This document shows, piece after piece, positions 16,215 through 25,667 of a DNA stretch of 64,000 nucleotides (its first letter is position 1; every line of letters starts with the position of its first letter). The position numbers and the translations under genes are program-made. Location: NCBI GenBank assembly GCA_965220955.1, contig CBDCRK010000004.1, forward strand, positions 1-64,000. Direction: 5' to 3'. This DNA comes from CBDCRK01 sp965220955. GTDB lineage: Bacteria > Desulfobacterota > Binatia > Bin18 > CBDCRK01. The notes beneath the pieces are model-generated. The model was not told the origin of the DNA and made no database searches. It worked only from the letters and a program-made list of their open reading frames with translations.

Positions 16215-16285
16215 CCTGCTTTTCCGTAGAATCAGCCTTCTTTTTCATTGACCCTAACTATCGGGGTGACTACCATAACTGGCGT

Positions 16286-17296
16286 ATGGCATCCCTTACA
16301 CCTTATCGGTCTAGTCATAAGTTAGCTCGTCTCATTCGGTTGGTAACCGAGATTAAGGCCAATCCTCGCCAATCCCTTACTATCCTCCTGGACATCCTAA
16401 AAATCTCCAAAGCCCAGTTTTACAAGGATAAGGAGGAGCTTAAAGAGGCAGGGTTTACTTTTCATTATGACCGCAAGACCCATCAGTTCATCCTTGACGC
16501 CGACCCGTATATCCCCATTCACCACCTGACTCTCTCGGAAACCTTTGCCCTGACCATGGCGGTGCGCCAGTTGTCCGCTGCTGGAGATTTTTTGCTGACA
16601 TACGATGCGCTGGGAGCGATTAAAAAGCTCATTGCTGCCGCCCCGATCACCCAGCGGGGTCTACTCCAACCCTCCTTTGATGACATGGTGCTACAGCAAG
16701 GCTTTGGTTGTCAGGCCTCCATTTTAGAGAATCTGCAGCGGGCAGTGACCGAGCAGCGCCGGGTCATCATTCGCTACGGCCACAACCAACCTCAACCACT
16801 CAAAGCTTACACCCTCGACCCCTACCAGATCTACTTTAAACGCCGAGCTCTTTACCTGGATGCCTACTGCCCTGAAGAGGGGGACTACCGGATCTTTCGC
16901 ATTAACCGAGTTCAAGGAGTCTGTCCCACCGGGATGATTGTTCCGCGGCGACCCGATTATTCCTTTGCCCAGCGTCACCGCAATTCTTTTAGTGTCTTTG
17001 TGGGGAATAAGGTTGAGAAGGTAAAGGTTCGCTTCTCGAAACGCATTGCCCCATTCATACGGGAGACCTGCTGGCACCTCTCGCAACAGATTACTGACGA
17101 GCCAGACGGAAGCATTCTCTTTCAGGTCGAGGTGAATGAACCCCGCGAGGTCGGCTGGTGGGTTATGCAATGGGGGCCGGAAGCCGAGGTTCTGGAACCA
17201 GAGAGCCTCAGGCAAGAAGTAGCCAATATGGCTAGAGAGATTGCCAGGGTGTATGAGGGGAGGAAGAAGATTGCAGAAAAAGTGTCCACAAAATAG
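16286..17296 (+). CDS. WYL-domain transcriptional regulator of the CRISPR locus
   Basis: 336 residues. An N-terminal winged helix (LARLIRLVTEIKANPRQSLT, then ILKISKAQFYKDKEELKEAG) is followed by a WYL domain (VIIRYGHNQPQPLKAYTLDP; YFKRRALYLDAYCPEEGDYR; FRINRVQGV) and a C-terminal WCX domain (KVRFSKRIAPFIRETCWH). WYL proteins sense nucleic acid or nucleotide ligands and often control CRISPR-Cas and other defence loci. It is the first gene before the type I-D operon and on the same strand, 383 bases upstream of cas10d. The palindrome at 16187-16214 is a possible binding site. There is no strong ribosome site, so the exact start is uncertain. Confidence 0.85.
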   Translation: MASLTPYRSSHKLARLIRLVTEIKANPRQSLTILLDILKISKAQFYKDKEELKEAGFTFHYDRKTHQFILDADPYIPIHHLTLSETFALTMAVRQLSAAGDFLLTYDALGAIKKLIAAAPITQRGLLQPSFDDMVLQQGFGCQASILENLQRAVTEQRRVIIRYGHNQPQPLKAYTLDPYQIYFKRRALYLDAYCPEEGDYRIFRINRVQGVCPTGMIVPRRPDYSFAQRHRNSFSVFVGNKVEKVKVRFSKRIAPFIRETCWHLSQQITDEPDGSILFQVEVNEPREVGWWVMQWGPEAEVLEPESLRQEVANMAREIARVYEGRKKIAEKVSTK

Positions 17297-17315
17297 ATCA
17301 TACCGACACCGTTCG

Positions 17316-17520
17316 CTATGCGGCAGCGCTCTCTGTTATGGCGTATTTGGCCGAAAGATCAAAGGCGGGAATTCCCCGTGCAGCCAGGGCATCAAGAAAA
17401 TCCAGGCGATTCATACCGGCAAGTCTGGCCGCTTGGCCCAGGGAAAGACGTTTTTTGCGCAGGTCAAAGGTTAGATCTCTTAGCGAATCCTCCTGAGTAA
17501 ATATTCTTGTGACTTTACAG
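17316..17520 (-). pseudogene. UPF0175-type antitoxin remnant
   Basis: Minus-strand translation, ending at the TAG 17316-17318, reads DLTFDLRKKRLSLGQAARLA, then GMNRLDFLDALAARGIPAFD. This is the conserved core of the UPF0175 (VapB-like) family, whose members pair with PIN-domain toxins. There is no ATG in frame at the right place upstream, and no toxin gene is next to it. I take it as an N-terminally truncated leftover. The remaining gap up to 17679 is A/T-rich and probably carries the promoter of the cas operon, but I cannot point to a confident -35/-10 pair. Confidence 0.5.
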
Positions 17521-17679
17521 CAATCATGTTTTATTCAAGCCCTTACAGGGATTTATCTATTAAGAAAACTTTTTGGACGACCTCATTGCAAATGAAGAGC
17601 AGAAGCTCAACCAAGACCCAGATAAGTACTCCTAAGTGCTTCTTACTCTAACTCCTCCAAATCCTCAAGGAGACAACCT

Positions 17680-20490
17680 ATGGCAGACGAAATCCTCTTA
17701 ATTCTTAAGAACGAACAGAAACCCCTGGTTGATAGATACCTTGAAACAGTCGCACGAGGTGAGCTACACAAACACCGCGCTGCTACCCAAACAGGCATCC
17801 GCGAGGGACAAGACCTCTACTCTCATCTGATCCGCGGCGGGCTTCTCCTATACTCCCTAGGCTCTGTCCTTGGTCTGGAAGAGCAAGAAATCCGCCTTCT
17901 CATGTCTGCCTTCAGCATCCACGACCTCAACAAGTTGTACGAACCAGGGGGAAAAAGTTTGCGCAAGCTAGCTGACGACCAGGCATTCTTCGAGCAGGTC
18001 ATTAACGACTCAGGAGTAGCCGATTTTTTCCCCGGGTGGCGCGAAGCCTTGGCTGATCTGAAACAGCTCGTTCTGGGCCACGGCGGCCACACTACCGTTG
18101 CCGGAGAACGTCTACTCGCACGCATTGAAGGAAGCCGCCTCACCAAAGAGCGGCTCGAAGAGCTGACCCACCTCATGCGAGCTGTAGATGTAGCTGATTT
18201 GCAGGAGAGTTTTGAGGAAAGGAAATTCAAAGACAAGTTCCTTCTAGAAGTCAATTCGGTTGGCACAAACCAGTACCGGCTGATTAGTCATCGTCTCAAC
18301 GAGCACCGCGGTGTTCTTTCCAACCTGATCCACAACCGTGCTACCAAGGTCTTGCAGAATGAATACGGGGCGGCTCCTGTTTTACTTTATCCAGAAGGAA
18401 CCTGGTATCTTATTCCTGAAAATGCACTTCTTCCTGACCGCGTGGTCTTTCACCAAAAAGTAAGTCAAGCCGTACGTCAATCGTTTCAGGCCGTACGCAA
18501 CCAAGACCTATCGAAGATTGTGGTCCTGACTAAAGACGGGGTGAAGACAGATGCAAGTCTCTTCAGTTTGGGATTGAGCACCACACAGATACTCGATGAA
18601 ATCACCAGGCAGGTGTTCAGGCGCAAGTTTGCTCCGCGTGACCTCGAGGCAAATCGGGCCAAGTGTAATGAGCGGCTCCAGCGCAAAGTGTCCGCGGACC
18701 TGACCACTTATTGCAGTAAGCATGGGACTTGCTACCCGGAGACTGAAGAGGGTATGCGCTCTGGCGAGCTAGTGCGTGGGCTCTATAACCTGGTTAACAC
18801 CCATTTCTCACAAGAGGCGGCTAGCCTGACTGCTGGTGCAACTGATCCCTGGGAGGCGGTTTACCGGCTTCTTGATATAGATGGCCGTGCCTTCGAGCCC
18901 TTTGACAAGCTGTATGACCGGCCATTCGTCCTGGCCGGAACCTTAGACAGATCATACTCAGACCTTGAGCAGCAGGTTCAAGGCATCCTTTCTCGTCTTT
19001 TGGAAGCAAAAGGAAACGTAGCCGCTACTAGCACCGACGATTTCCTACCTGCGTACCTAGCTGAGGTCCTTGACGTGAATTTCGCTCCCCGCTCGGGCTC
19101 TGATCTGGCTGCCTATTTTCGTTCATATATCTCGCAGAACCATCGACAATGTTGTTACTCCGCCTTCTCTGGCCAAGCCGAGAGTTGGATGAGTGCTGAG
19201 GTTCCCAAGGGGATTGTTGTTCAGCAGTTCTCGAACCGACTTGTAGGTGGCGTCAAACGCGAACCCAAGCGCAACATCTGTCCGGTATGTCGTGAACAGT
19301 TTTTTCTGGAGCAGATGCTGTTCCGTTCAGGCGGCACAAAAGGCATGTATCTGCACTTTTTCCCAACGGGTGGCTTGCCGGCGGTCTATCTCGAGACCCT
19401 CCGTCAAAGCTTGGAAGACCTGGCCCAGCAGGCTGAAGATACATTCTTCCTGCCAACTGAAACAAGCCTCATTGCAGACGAACAGACTGGTCTTGAGCTT
19501 CACCTCCTGGCACAGAAGGCACGCGGATTCGCCGTGCCTCGTCGAAGTGAGGCGATCGGCAATACCATCACTCTTCCGATCTGCCCAGGATTCGACATAA
19601 GTAGTGATGGCATGCGTCTCCTGCAGAGCGTTGAGGTTGGCTTGCGTTTGGGTAAGCTTTTGGGATTGCGTTGCCTAGTGTCAGAAGCACCGATTCCACC
19701 CCTGGGGTCACAACAGTTTGGTGCTTTTTACATTGATACCTTGCCTACGGCGTTGCAAGGATTCCTCGGCGGCCGAGACCTTAACCAAGAGCAGGCGGAC
19801 GAACTGCTCAAACGCTATACCGCCCTGCGGGTTGTGGATCGAGAGATACGGACTGGGTACGACTCCGTAGCGTGGGATCTAGCCCGGGCACTTGGAACCG
19901 CACCGCTCGAAATCTTTGCCGTGGCCGGTCGGGCCCTGGAGCGCAAGCTAAGAGGGACTAAGGCTTCTGCGCCTGAAATCTTAGCAGGGCGTATCCGGGC
20001 CCGTTTAACCAACATCTTAGAAACTCTAGCCTATGGAGGATTGACTATGGCAGATGAGCATTCAGTGTCTGCACGATTGAAGACCATGGCTCAGCTCGCA
20101 GCCGAGCACACGCTGCGCGGGAGCAGTTTTAAGCGTAATTCTCTACTCGATCCGGTGAGCCTCGCCTTTGATCGCTTGCGACGGAAGTCTGCCCCTCTAG
20201 ATCTGGAGAGCGTGCAGGCTGCTACTAGCCAGGCGATCTTTGACCGCTTGGATCGACTAGCCGACCCTCAATACAAACCTGGAGCAACTAAACACGAGCA
20301 AGTCGCCCGATTTGTTGAGGTGTTTTATGGGTTATTGCGGGAAAACTTTGGGGGCAACCTGGCCCGCTTCCTTGGTGACGAAAAGGCACTGAAAGAAGCA
20401 TATCTCTTTTACTTGAACGCAGCCCTGCAGGCTAGGCGCGAAGAAAAGGCTGCCAGAGGTCAGACCGACAACATCGAAGAGGAAGAGTAA
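17680..20490 (+). CDS. cas10d: Type I-D CRISPR large subunit Cas10d (Csc3)
   Basis: 936 residues, the signature protein of subtype I-D. The N-terminal HD nuclease domain has a likely metal-binding set: His49 (DLYSHL), His81-Asp82 (FSIHDLNK), His134/His137 (LGHGGHT) and Asp170 (LMRAVDVADL). A zinc-finger pair CPVC lies at about residue 534 (NICPVCREQFF). No GGDD cyclase motif is visible, as expected for Cas10d, whose palm domain is degenerate. In I-D the nuclease activity sits here rather than in Cas3. ATG 17680 follows an AAGGAG site. It heads the operon with csc2, csc1 and cas3 packed behind it. Acidic C-terminal tail (DNIEEEE). Confidence 0.93.
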   Translation: MADEILLILKNEQKPLVDRYLETVARGELHKHRAATQTGIREGQDLYSHLIRGGLLLYSLGSVLGLEEQEIRLLMSAFSIHDLNKLYEPGGKSLRKLADDQAFFEQVINDSGVADFFPGWREALADLKQLVLGHGGHTTVAGERLLARIEGSRLTKERLEELTHLMRAVDVADLQESFEERKFKDKFLLEVNSVGTNQYRLISHRLNEHRGVLSNLIHNRATKVLQNEYGAAPVLLYPEGTWYLIPENALLPDRVVFHQKVSQAVRQSFQAVRNQDLSKIVVLTKDGVKTDASLFSLGLSTTQILDEITRQVFRRKFAPRDLEANRAKCNERLQRKVSADLTTYCSKHGTCYPETEEGMRSGELVRGLYNLVNTHFSQEAASLTAGATDPWEAVYRLLDIDGRAFEPFDKLYDRPFVLAGTLDRSYSDLEQQVQGILSRLLEAKGNVAATSTDDFLPAYLAEVLDVNFAPRSGSDLAAYFRSYISQNHRQCCYSAFSGQAESWMSAEVPKGIVVQQFSNRLVGGVKREPKRNICPVCREQFFLEQMLFRSGGTKGMYLHFFPTGGLPAVYLETLRQSLEDLAQQAEDTFFLPTETSLIADEQTGLELHLLAQKARGFAVPRRSEAIGNTITLPICPGFDISSDGMRLLQSVEVGLRLGKLLGLRCLVSEAPIPPLGSQQFGAFYIDTLPTALQGFLGGRDLNQEQADELLKRYTALRVVDREIRTGYDSVAWDLARALGTAPLEIFAVAGRALERKLRGTKASAPEILAGRIRARLTNILETLAYGGLTMADEHSVSARLKTMAQLAAEHTLRGSSFKRNSLLDPVSLAFDRLRRKSAPLDLESVQAATSQAIFDRLDRLADPQYKPGATKHEQVARFVEVFYGLLRENFGGNLARFLGDEKALKEAYLFYLNAALQARREEKAARGQTDNIEEEE

Positions 20491-20510
20491 CACAATCGGG
20501 AGGAGAGGTT

Positions 20511-21488
20511 ATGAAAACGCTGGATCAGTACAAAGACTTTCTGTTGGATCATTATAACAACTTACCCCAAGGAAGATACGTTAACCTCATCGTCCTGCGT
20601 GAGACCAAATCAGAGACGATTTTTCGCACTGAGGGCAGGGGTGAGCCACTGAACCGCGAATTTATTCACGCTGGGTTAAGTGATAACGAAGTCATCCCAC
20701 GGGTTATTATTTCTAAACGCAAGCAGACCGCAGTAGAACGGCGAACCGGAAGGGAACTCTTACGCGGTTTCGATTTACTGCAAAAGTTGGATAACGGCGC
20801 GGAGTGCATGCTTAACACCAACAAACCTTGTGAGCAGTGCGTAGACTGCTGGCTCTACGGCTTTGCCGCTGGTGGCGGTGGCGCGCAGAAGTCACGGATT
20901 ATCACTGAGGATGCGTTCTCGCTCCTACCCGCGTCATCAATAGTGGACACCAAGACATTTAACGCCCTGTTCGATAACAGCACCATGCGTAACCCCAATA
21001 CTGGTGAGGCTTCAACCAGCATTAACGAGAGCGAATATGTCAGACCAGAAGCACATTTCCTTGACATCGAGGTACTCAAGGACGTGACTGCCGATGAGTT
21101 GGTCTATACTTGTGGAAACATTCTACGTAGCTCGCGTTATGGTGCGCTCTCCTCACGTATAGGCAGGGTGCAAAACTCTATGCTGGCCATTATCTTCTTC
21201 CACTCTGAGGTCTTCAGCACTTTGGAGCTAACCCAGGCTACTTACGACCGCCTCAAGGACAAAGAACATCCGTTGCAGATAGAAAAAGTCACAGAGGCCG
21301 TCTTAAGCGCTGAGGGAGCCCTTGAAACACTTCTTCCTAGTACCCTCGGTCCTTACAAAGCCATGCAGGGAGGAGAGCTGAGCGGTTTTTTAAGAGAAGT
21401 GGCTGATGTCTACGAGTCTCCTGAAGTGTTTTTGCGTCGGCTTGACGCCTCTTACCCTGCCCCGCCACAAGCTAGAAAAGGTCGTTAG
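20511..21488 (+). CDS. csc2: Type I-D Cascade backbone subunit Csc2 (Cas7d)
   Basis: 325 residues. Cas7-family RNA-binding subunit that polymerises along the crRNA in the I-D interference complex. Family features include the N-terminal RYVNLIVLRETKSETIFRTE, a zinc-binding style segment NKPCEQCVDCWLYGFAAGGG, and SRYGALSSRIGRVQN. The glycine-rich GGGG loop and Cys cluster match Csc2. It starts 20 bases after cas10d with a GGAGGAGAGG ribosome site and ends 9 bases before csc1. Confidence 0.93.
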   Translation: MKTLDQYKDFLLDHYNNLPQGRYVNLIVLRETKSETIFRTEGRGEPLNREFIHAGLSDNEVIPRVIISKRKQTAVERRTGRELLRGFDLLQKLDNGAECMLNTNKPCEQCVDCWLYGFAAGGGGAQKSRIITEDAFSLLPASSIVDTKTFNALFDNSTMRNPNTGEASTSINESEYVRPEAHFLDIEVLKDVTADELVYTCGNILRSSRYGALSSRIGRVQNSMLAIIFFHSEVFSTLELTQATYDRLKDKEHPLQIEKVTEAVLSAEGALETLLPSTLGPYKAMQGGELSGFLREVADVYESPEVFLRRLDASYPAPPQARKGR

Positions 21489-21497
21489 AGGGTCACC

Positions 21498-22253
21498 ATG
21501 TTTATCTACCGTCTAGAGTTAACTTTGCTGGAAAAGGTCTTCTTCGCCAGCCGGGAAATTGACGAGCTATTCCAGACCGAGCCCGTCCTGGGAAACTACG
21601 CTCTCACCTACGCCTTGGGCTTAGCAGTTTCACCTTATCGTTTGTCCGAACGGGAAGATCGTCCTTATTATCGGGAAGATCTATCCATACTCAATGAAAA
21701 AGGTGTGTACGTTACCCCAGGCACTCCTCTTGGTACTCCGGCCTTGGAGGTTGAGCGCTTTAACGGCATGGTTGACTCTTATTGGTACAAGATGGCCAAC
21801 AATGCGGTAGTTGCCGATATGGCAGTTCGTTTCGGTGCTCGTGCACCGGTAACCAATTTCCCGCAAAAGGGACGACTACGGATGCTGTCCCGAGGGAACC
21901 GGTTCTTTTGCTATGTGTTTGCACGCGAAGCGCTTACTCTCCCACGCTATGTTCGTCTAGGTAAATTTCTCGGCAAGACCAGGGTCGAAAAGGCAAAAGA
22001 GTGGCAAGATCCACCCAGCAGCTCATTCCGTGGTGAACAAGTCACCGCTTTTCTTAACCCTCTTGACCTGAGTCCGGAGACAGAAGTGGGATATCACGAC
22101 CTGTTCAACTTGCCGCCGGTACCCCTCATCCGCAATGCTCAACTCTCCGGTCAGATGTACGATTTGGACGATACCCGTTTGCCGGCTGGCATGGCTTTTG
22201 GCTTGCCTGCCGCCGAGGCACCGACCCGCGGCAGAGGTAGGAGAAGGACTTAG
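21498..22253 (+). CDS. csc1: Type I-D Cascade subunit Csc1 (Cas5d)
   Basis: 251 residues. Cas5-type subunit that caps the 5' handle of the crRNA in I-D Cascade. It begins with the family's beta strand (FIYRLELTLLEKVFFASREI) and contains NYALTYALGL and the C-terminal RNAQLSGQMYDLDDTRLPAG region seen in Csc1. The basic tail (TRGRGRRRT) may contact RNA. The gene follows csc2 by 9 bases and is 2 bases from cas3, so translation is probably coupled across all three. Confidence 0.88.
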   Translation: MFIYRLELTLLEKVFFASREIDELFQTEPVLGNYALTYALGLAVSPYRLSEREDRPYYREDLSILNEKGVYVTPGTPLGTPALEVERFNGMVDSYWYKMANNAVVADMAVRFGARAPVTNFPQKGRLRMLSRGNRFFCYVFAREALTLPRYVRLGKFLGKTRVEKAKEWQDPPSSSFRGEQVTAFLNPLDLSPETEVGYHDLFNLPPVPLIRNAQLSGQMYDLDDTRLPAGMAFGLPAAEAPTRGRGRRRT

Positions 22254-22255
22254 CA

Positions 22256-24595
22256 ATGGCACAACTGATTCGCGTTCATCTTGATGCCGAGTATCAGCGC
22301 TTGGCTGTCCCCGAGGCGGTTCCAGCCAATGTCCGCAGGGTGTTATCCCAACCGCTTCAACATCAACTTGACACGGTTACTGCCCTAGCCAACCACGACC
22401 TGGTAATTAACGCTTTCCCTACTGGCACCGGCAAGACGAAGGCTGCGTTATTGTGGCTGCTCAATCATCCCCAAGCTAATACCTTGCTTATTGCTCCAGT
22501 CAACGAACTCGTGAGGCAGCATGCTAGAGATGCAAAACAGTTCATCAATGACGCTGGTTTGCACCATGTGGTGACAGCTGTGGATGCTGCCTATCTCAGA
22601 CAGCTCCCCCCTGACTTGGGGCAAAGACCTGGATCAAGGTTCTACCGTATTCTCACCAATCCCGTGCTCCTGCCAGAAGTGCAGGGGTACCAAGGAAGCA
22701 TAAAGCCACCGCTTCTTCTTGTGACCAATCCTGATCTGTTTTACTACAGCGTGTTTTATCTCTTTAATGTCCTGGACCGGCGTAATATTGCCGAACAATT
22801 CATTGCTAAGTTCCAGTACATCATTATCGACGAAGTTCACTATTATGACGCCAAGCAGTTTGCCAACCTACTTTTCTTTATCCTACTCTCCAAGGCGTTT
22901 GGTTACTTTACTCACGATGTCTCCGAACGCAGAAAAATCTGTCTCCTAACTGCCACCGCCTGACTCTGATCTCAACCACTTCATAGAGCGCCTGGGTGAT
23001 GTGGGAATATCAGTCAAAAGGTTAGACCCCAAACTAGTTCCTGCAGATGATCCGTTCGCCACTAAAAGCTTGACCGAGCTGGAATTAGAGATCCATCCCT
23101 ATACGCGGGATGCCGCTGGAGAATTTTTCAACCATGTCGGACGGATAGCCGATCTGGTCGAACAGGACAAAGATGGGGCGGTTCTGCTCAACAGCCTTTA
23201 TGGCGTTAACCGCCTGGCCAGGAAGTTCACGGATTGTCTGGGTCCACAACGGGTCGGGCGGATTACCGGCCCACTGCACAAAGAGGAGCGTAGAGAGGCT
23301 GCTTTCAAGCCACTGCTTCTGGCTACTCCCACGGTGGATATTGGCTTTAATTTTGAGGGTCATCCCAAGGATCGCCAAAATCTCGACTTCGTAGGCTTTG
23401 AGGCAGCGCTAGAGGATCAGTTCTGGCAACGCCTGGGTCGGGATGGACGGGTGCTGGGAAAGCCAGTGAAGGACATTCCGTCCTTCGCCCTCGCCTTAGT
23501 CCCTGACGGTCCATGTGCGAGGCTACGTGACAAGATCGGTGAGCGGACTGATATTTCTCGGCCAGAGTTAAAAAGCCTGCTACACGAGGCGGCTGAAGGC
23601 AATATGCAGCGTGCTGCGTTTACTGAGTACATCAAATCCTATGCGTTTCTGGAGGTAGCCCAGCCTCTAGTGGAGATGGGCAAGCTTCTAGGGTGGAGCA
23701 TGCGCCTCTTATCGAGCAGACTTTTGAGATCATCAAGCGTGTCTATGCACCGTCCAGCAAAAAACACCTGTGGAGCCTTAAAGGAGAGATCCACCGATAC
23801 CAAAGGCTGCGGAATCTTGAAACGGAACTACGGAAACCTAACCCTCGGTCAGGACCTCAATTAGTCAAGACATTGCGAGAGTATGTGCAAGAAGAAACCG
23901 GACAGGGGTTACCAGAGCAACAAGTTGCCCAGCGGGCTGACCAAATCCTGCAGAGCCCTGGGGCAAAAGCGCAGCTGCAATTGTACGTTTCCCGTGAGGC
24001 AGCCGCACTACAGCCGATTTTCAGTTTCCGCGATGCTGATGTCGGAGTCGAGGTTAAAGCTGACGACCCGCTCGGAGTCGTCTCGTCTGTAAGTGAAACG
24101 GTGCAGCTCGACCTATTCCACCTTCTTCGTTTCTACCAATGGCAGCTCAAAGAAGAAAGCCGAAGCGAGCCGGCTGGCTTACAAGTAGTGCTCCAGGGAA
24201 TTCTGGACTCGCCTTTGAGCGTGAGCTGGACTTTTCACTTTAACGGCAGTTGGGAAGATTTTCGTAGACGCTATATGAAAAAACCGACTGCAATTGAGGG
24301 TCTTAAAGTGACTCGTTTGCAGCAAGGGGCTATTGTCCCTACTCCCAACCTCATGATTGAAGCGGTCTCCCGAAAGTACGTGCCCTGTCTTATCCTTGAT
24401 CCGAATGACCTTAAACCATGGCAGTGGGCTAGTCTGGTTCGAGATGGAATTTATCCAACCGATTTGACGGTCACATTTGCGGACAGTCCCCTGCCAAAAA
24501 AGCTTCGTCTACTGAGTGGTTTGGACGGTTACCGGGTTATGGGCCGGTACGGTTGGTCAATCCAGAGGAAGACAGGAGAATGGTGGGTAGTATGA
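22256..24595 (+). pseudogene. cas3: Type I-D Cas3 helicase, interrupted by two compensating frameshifts
   Basis: Superfamily 2 helicase of the I-D/CYANO type, about 780 residues if the breaks are repaired, with no HD domain (the nuclease is in Cas10d). Frame one (22256-22963) carries Walker A PTGTGKT and the DEVH box (IIDEVHYYD), and stops at TGA 22961-22963 right after LLTATA. Similarity continues at once one base on (DSDLNHFIERLGDVGI; 22962 onwards) with motif VI QRLGRDGR. At about 23691-23695 (LLG, then VEHAPLIEQ) the coding returns to the first frame and runs to 24595. The net shift is zero and all segments look well conserved, so either these are two sequence errors or the gene is freshly damaged. 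cas6 follows 91 bases on. Confidence 0.85.
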
Positions 24596-24686
24596 ATATT
24601 GGTATCCAGGAAGTACGGCCCCACGATTGGTCATTGCGCGAGTACTTTTTGCGCAGATACCACAGACAATTGAAAAGGAACCCTTT

Positions 24687-25541
24687 ATGCCCCATGCCAT
24701 TGTCATCCATGCCTTCCCCAAAAGTGATCTTCCTACCGTACACGCCCAAGGAAAAGTTCTACACGGGCTGTTCTACGAAATGCTGCAGAAGATCAGCGTG
24801 GCCAAAGGGGATGAGATTCACAGCAGCGCTGGGCTTAAACCCTTTTCCACTGCTTTGCTTTTAAACGAGCGGCAGCGCCGCCAGGAGACTATCCGGGCTG
24901 GTGAGGAGGTTAAAATCCGGTTTACCTTTCTGGATGATACCCTCTATCCGCTTCTGGCTCGCTACTTTCTTTCCGCTCCGGATCTTACCTTTGACCTGGT
25001 GCGTACCGAGATGACCGTGACGCATATCCTGAGCACCCCGCAAAGTGGGGAAGAGTGGGCCGGGGTTGTCTCCTTTGGGGAAATTTATGAGCAAGCCTCT
25101 GAGGAAGAGAAGGTTTTCTCCTTGCAGTTTTTCACTCCTACCTTCTTTAGACGTGGGGGAGGACCGGCTTACCCGGACCTTATTGTTCCTTTGCCCCTGC
25201 CGGATCTGGTCTTTGGTAGCCTGCTGCGCAACTGGAACCAATTCTCTCCTATGCCCTTTGTGGAGGAAGCCGTTCTCAAAGACATCTTTGCCCATCACTT
25301 AGAAGTCACCTATCACCGCATTACTTCACAGCTGGCCCGGCTGACCTTCCCAAAGCCAGACAAAACCTACCAGACAACCTCTTTTCCTGGTTTTGTCGGA
25401 AGTTGCACTTTCCGCCTAGTAGAGCTGCATGATCCCGAACTCATCAGGAAGTTAAACACACTGGCAGATTTTGCTTTTTATGCCGGGGTTGGGGCTAGGT
25501 CGACAATGGGCTTCGGTGTCGCACGAAGGGTCGAGAGGTAA
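24687..25541 (+). CDS. cas6: CRISPR endoribonuclease Cas6
   Basis: 284 residues. RAMP-fold nuclease that cuts the pre-crRNA at the base of the repeat hairpin, leaving an 8-base 5' handle. It starts MPHAIVIHAFP (first ferredoxin-like strand) and ends with the glycine-rich loop AGVGARSTMGFGVARR that defines Cas6. A candidate catalytic His lies in the N-terminal VLHGLFYEML segment. ATG 24687 follows AAAAGGAA; an in-frame earlier start at 24627 has no ribosome site. The first degenerate CRISPR repeat begins two bases after its stop codon, so Cas6 could act on its own transcript. Confidence 0.9.
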   Translation: MPHAIVIHAFPKSDLPTVHAQGKVLHGLFYEMLQKISVAKGDEIHSSAGLKPFSTALLLNERQRRQETIRAGEEVKIRFTFLDDTLYPLLARYFLSAPDLTFDLVRTEMTVTHILSTPQSGEEWAGVVSFGEIYEQASEEEKVFSLQFFTPTFFRRGGGPAYPDLIVPLPLPDLVFGSLLRNWNQFSPMPFVEEAVLKDIFAHHLEVTYHRITSQLARLTFPKPDKTYQTTSFPGFVGSCTFRLVELHDPELIRKLNTLADFAFYAGVGARSTMGFGVARRVER

Positions 25542-25543
25542 TG

Positions 25544-25655
25544 TGTGAAAATCAAGATATGCTCCGTAGGAGATTAAAACGAGGGCGCACTCCAACAAGC
25601 CCGCGCCCACTTGGGTGAGTTGTACTAAACTTCATGCTCCGTAGGAGGTTGAAAT
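25544..25655 (+). ncRNA. Degenerate repeat-spacer-repeat unit between cas6 and cas4 (CreA-like candidate)
   Basis: Two degenerate copies of the array repeat flank a 38-base spacer. The first (25544-25580) matches the 3' 22 bases of the repeat at all but one position, including the hairpin CTCCGTAGGAG and the handle ATTAAAAC (array: ATTGAAAC). The second (25619-25655) matches at 30 of 37 positions. The spacer (25581-25618) is of array size and carries its own inverted repeat GGGCGC/GCGCCC. The unit is in the same orientation as the array and lies outside any coding frame. CreA and Cas-regulating RNAs in other type I systems have just this design (degenerate repeat, one spacer, degenerate repeat inside the cas operon). 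Function here is inference. Confidence 0.72.
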
Positions 25656-25667
25656 GGAGACTAGAGC

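Noticed and set aside
22955..22975. TGA codons in cas3 as selenocysteine, or a prfB-like programmed +1 shift (GCC TGA C)
   Set aside because: Two TGAs lie within nine bases in the upstream frame and homology follows a different frame, so selenocysteine does not fit. GCC is not a slippery codon, and a second opposite shift follows. An indel is simpler.
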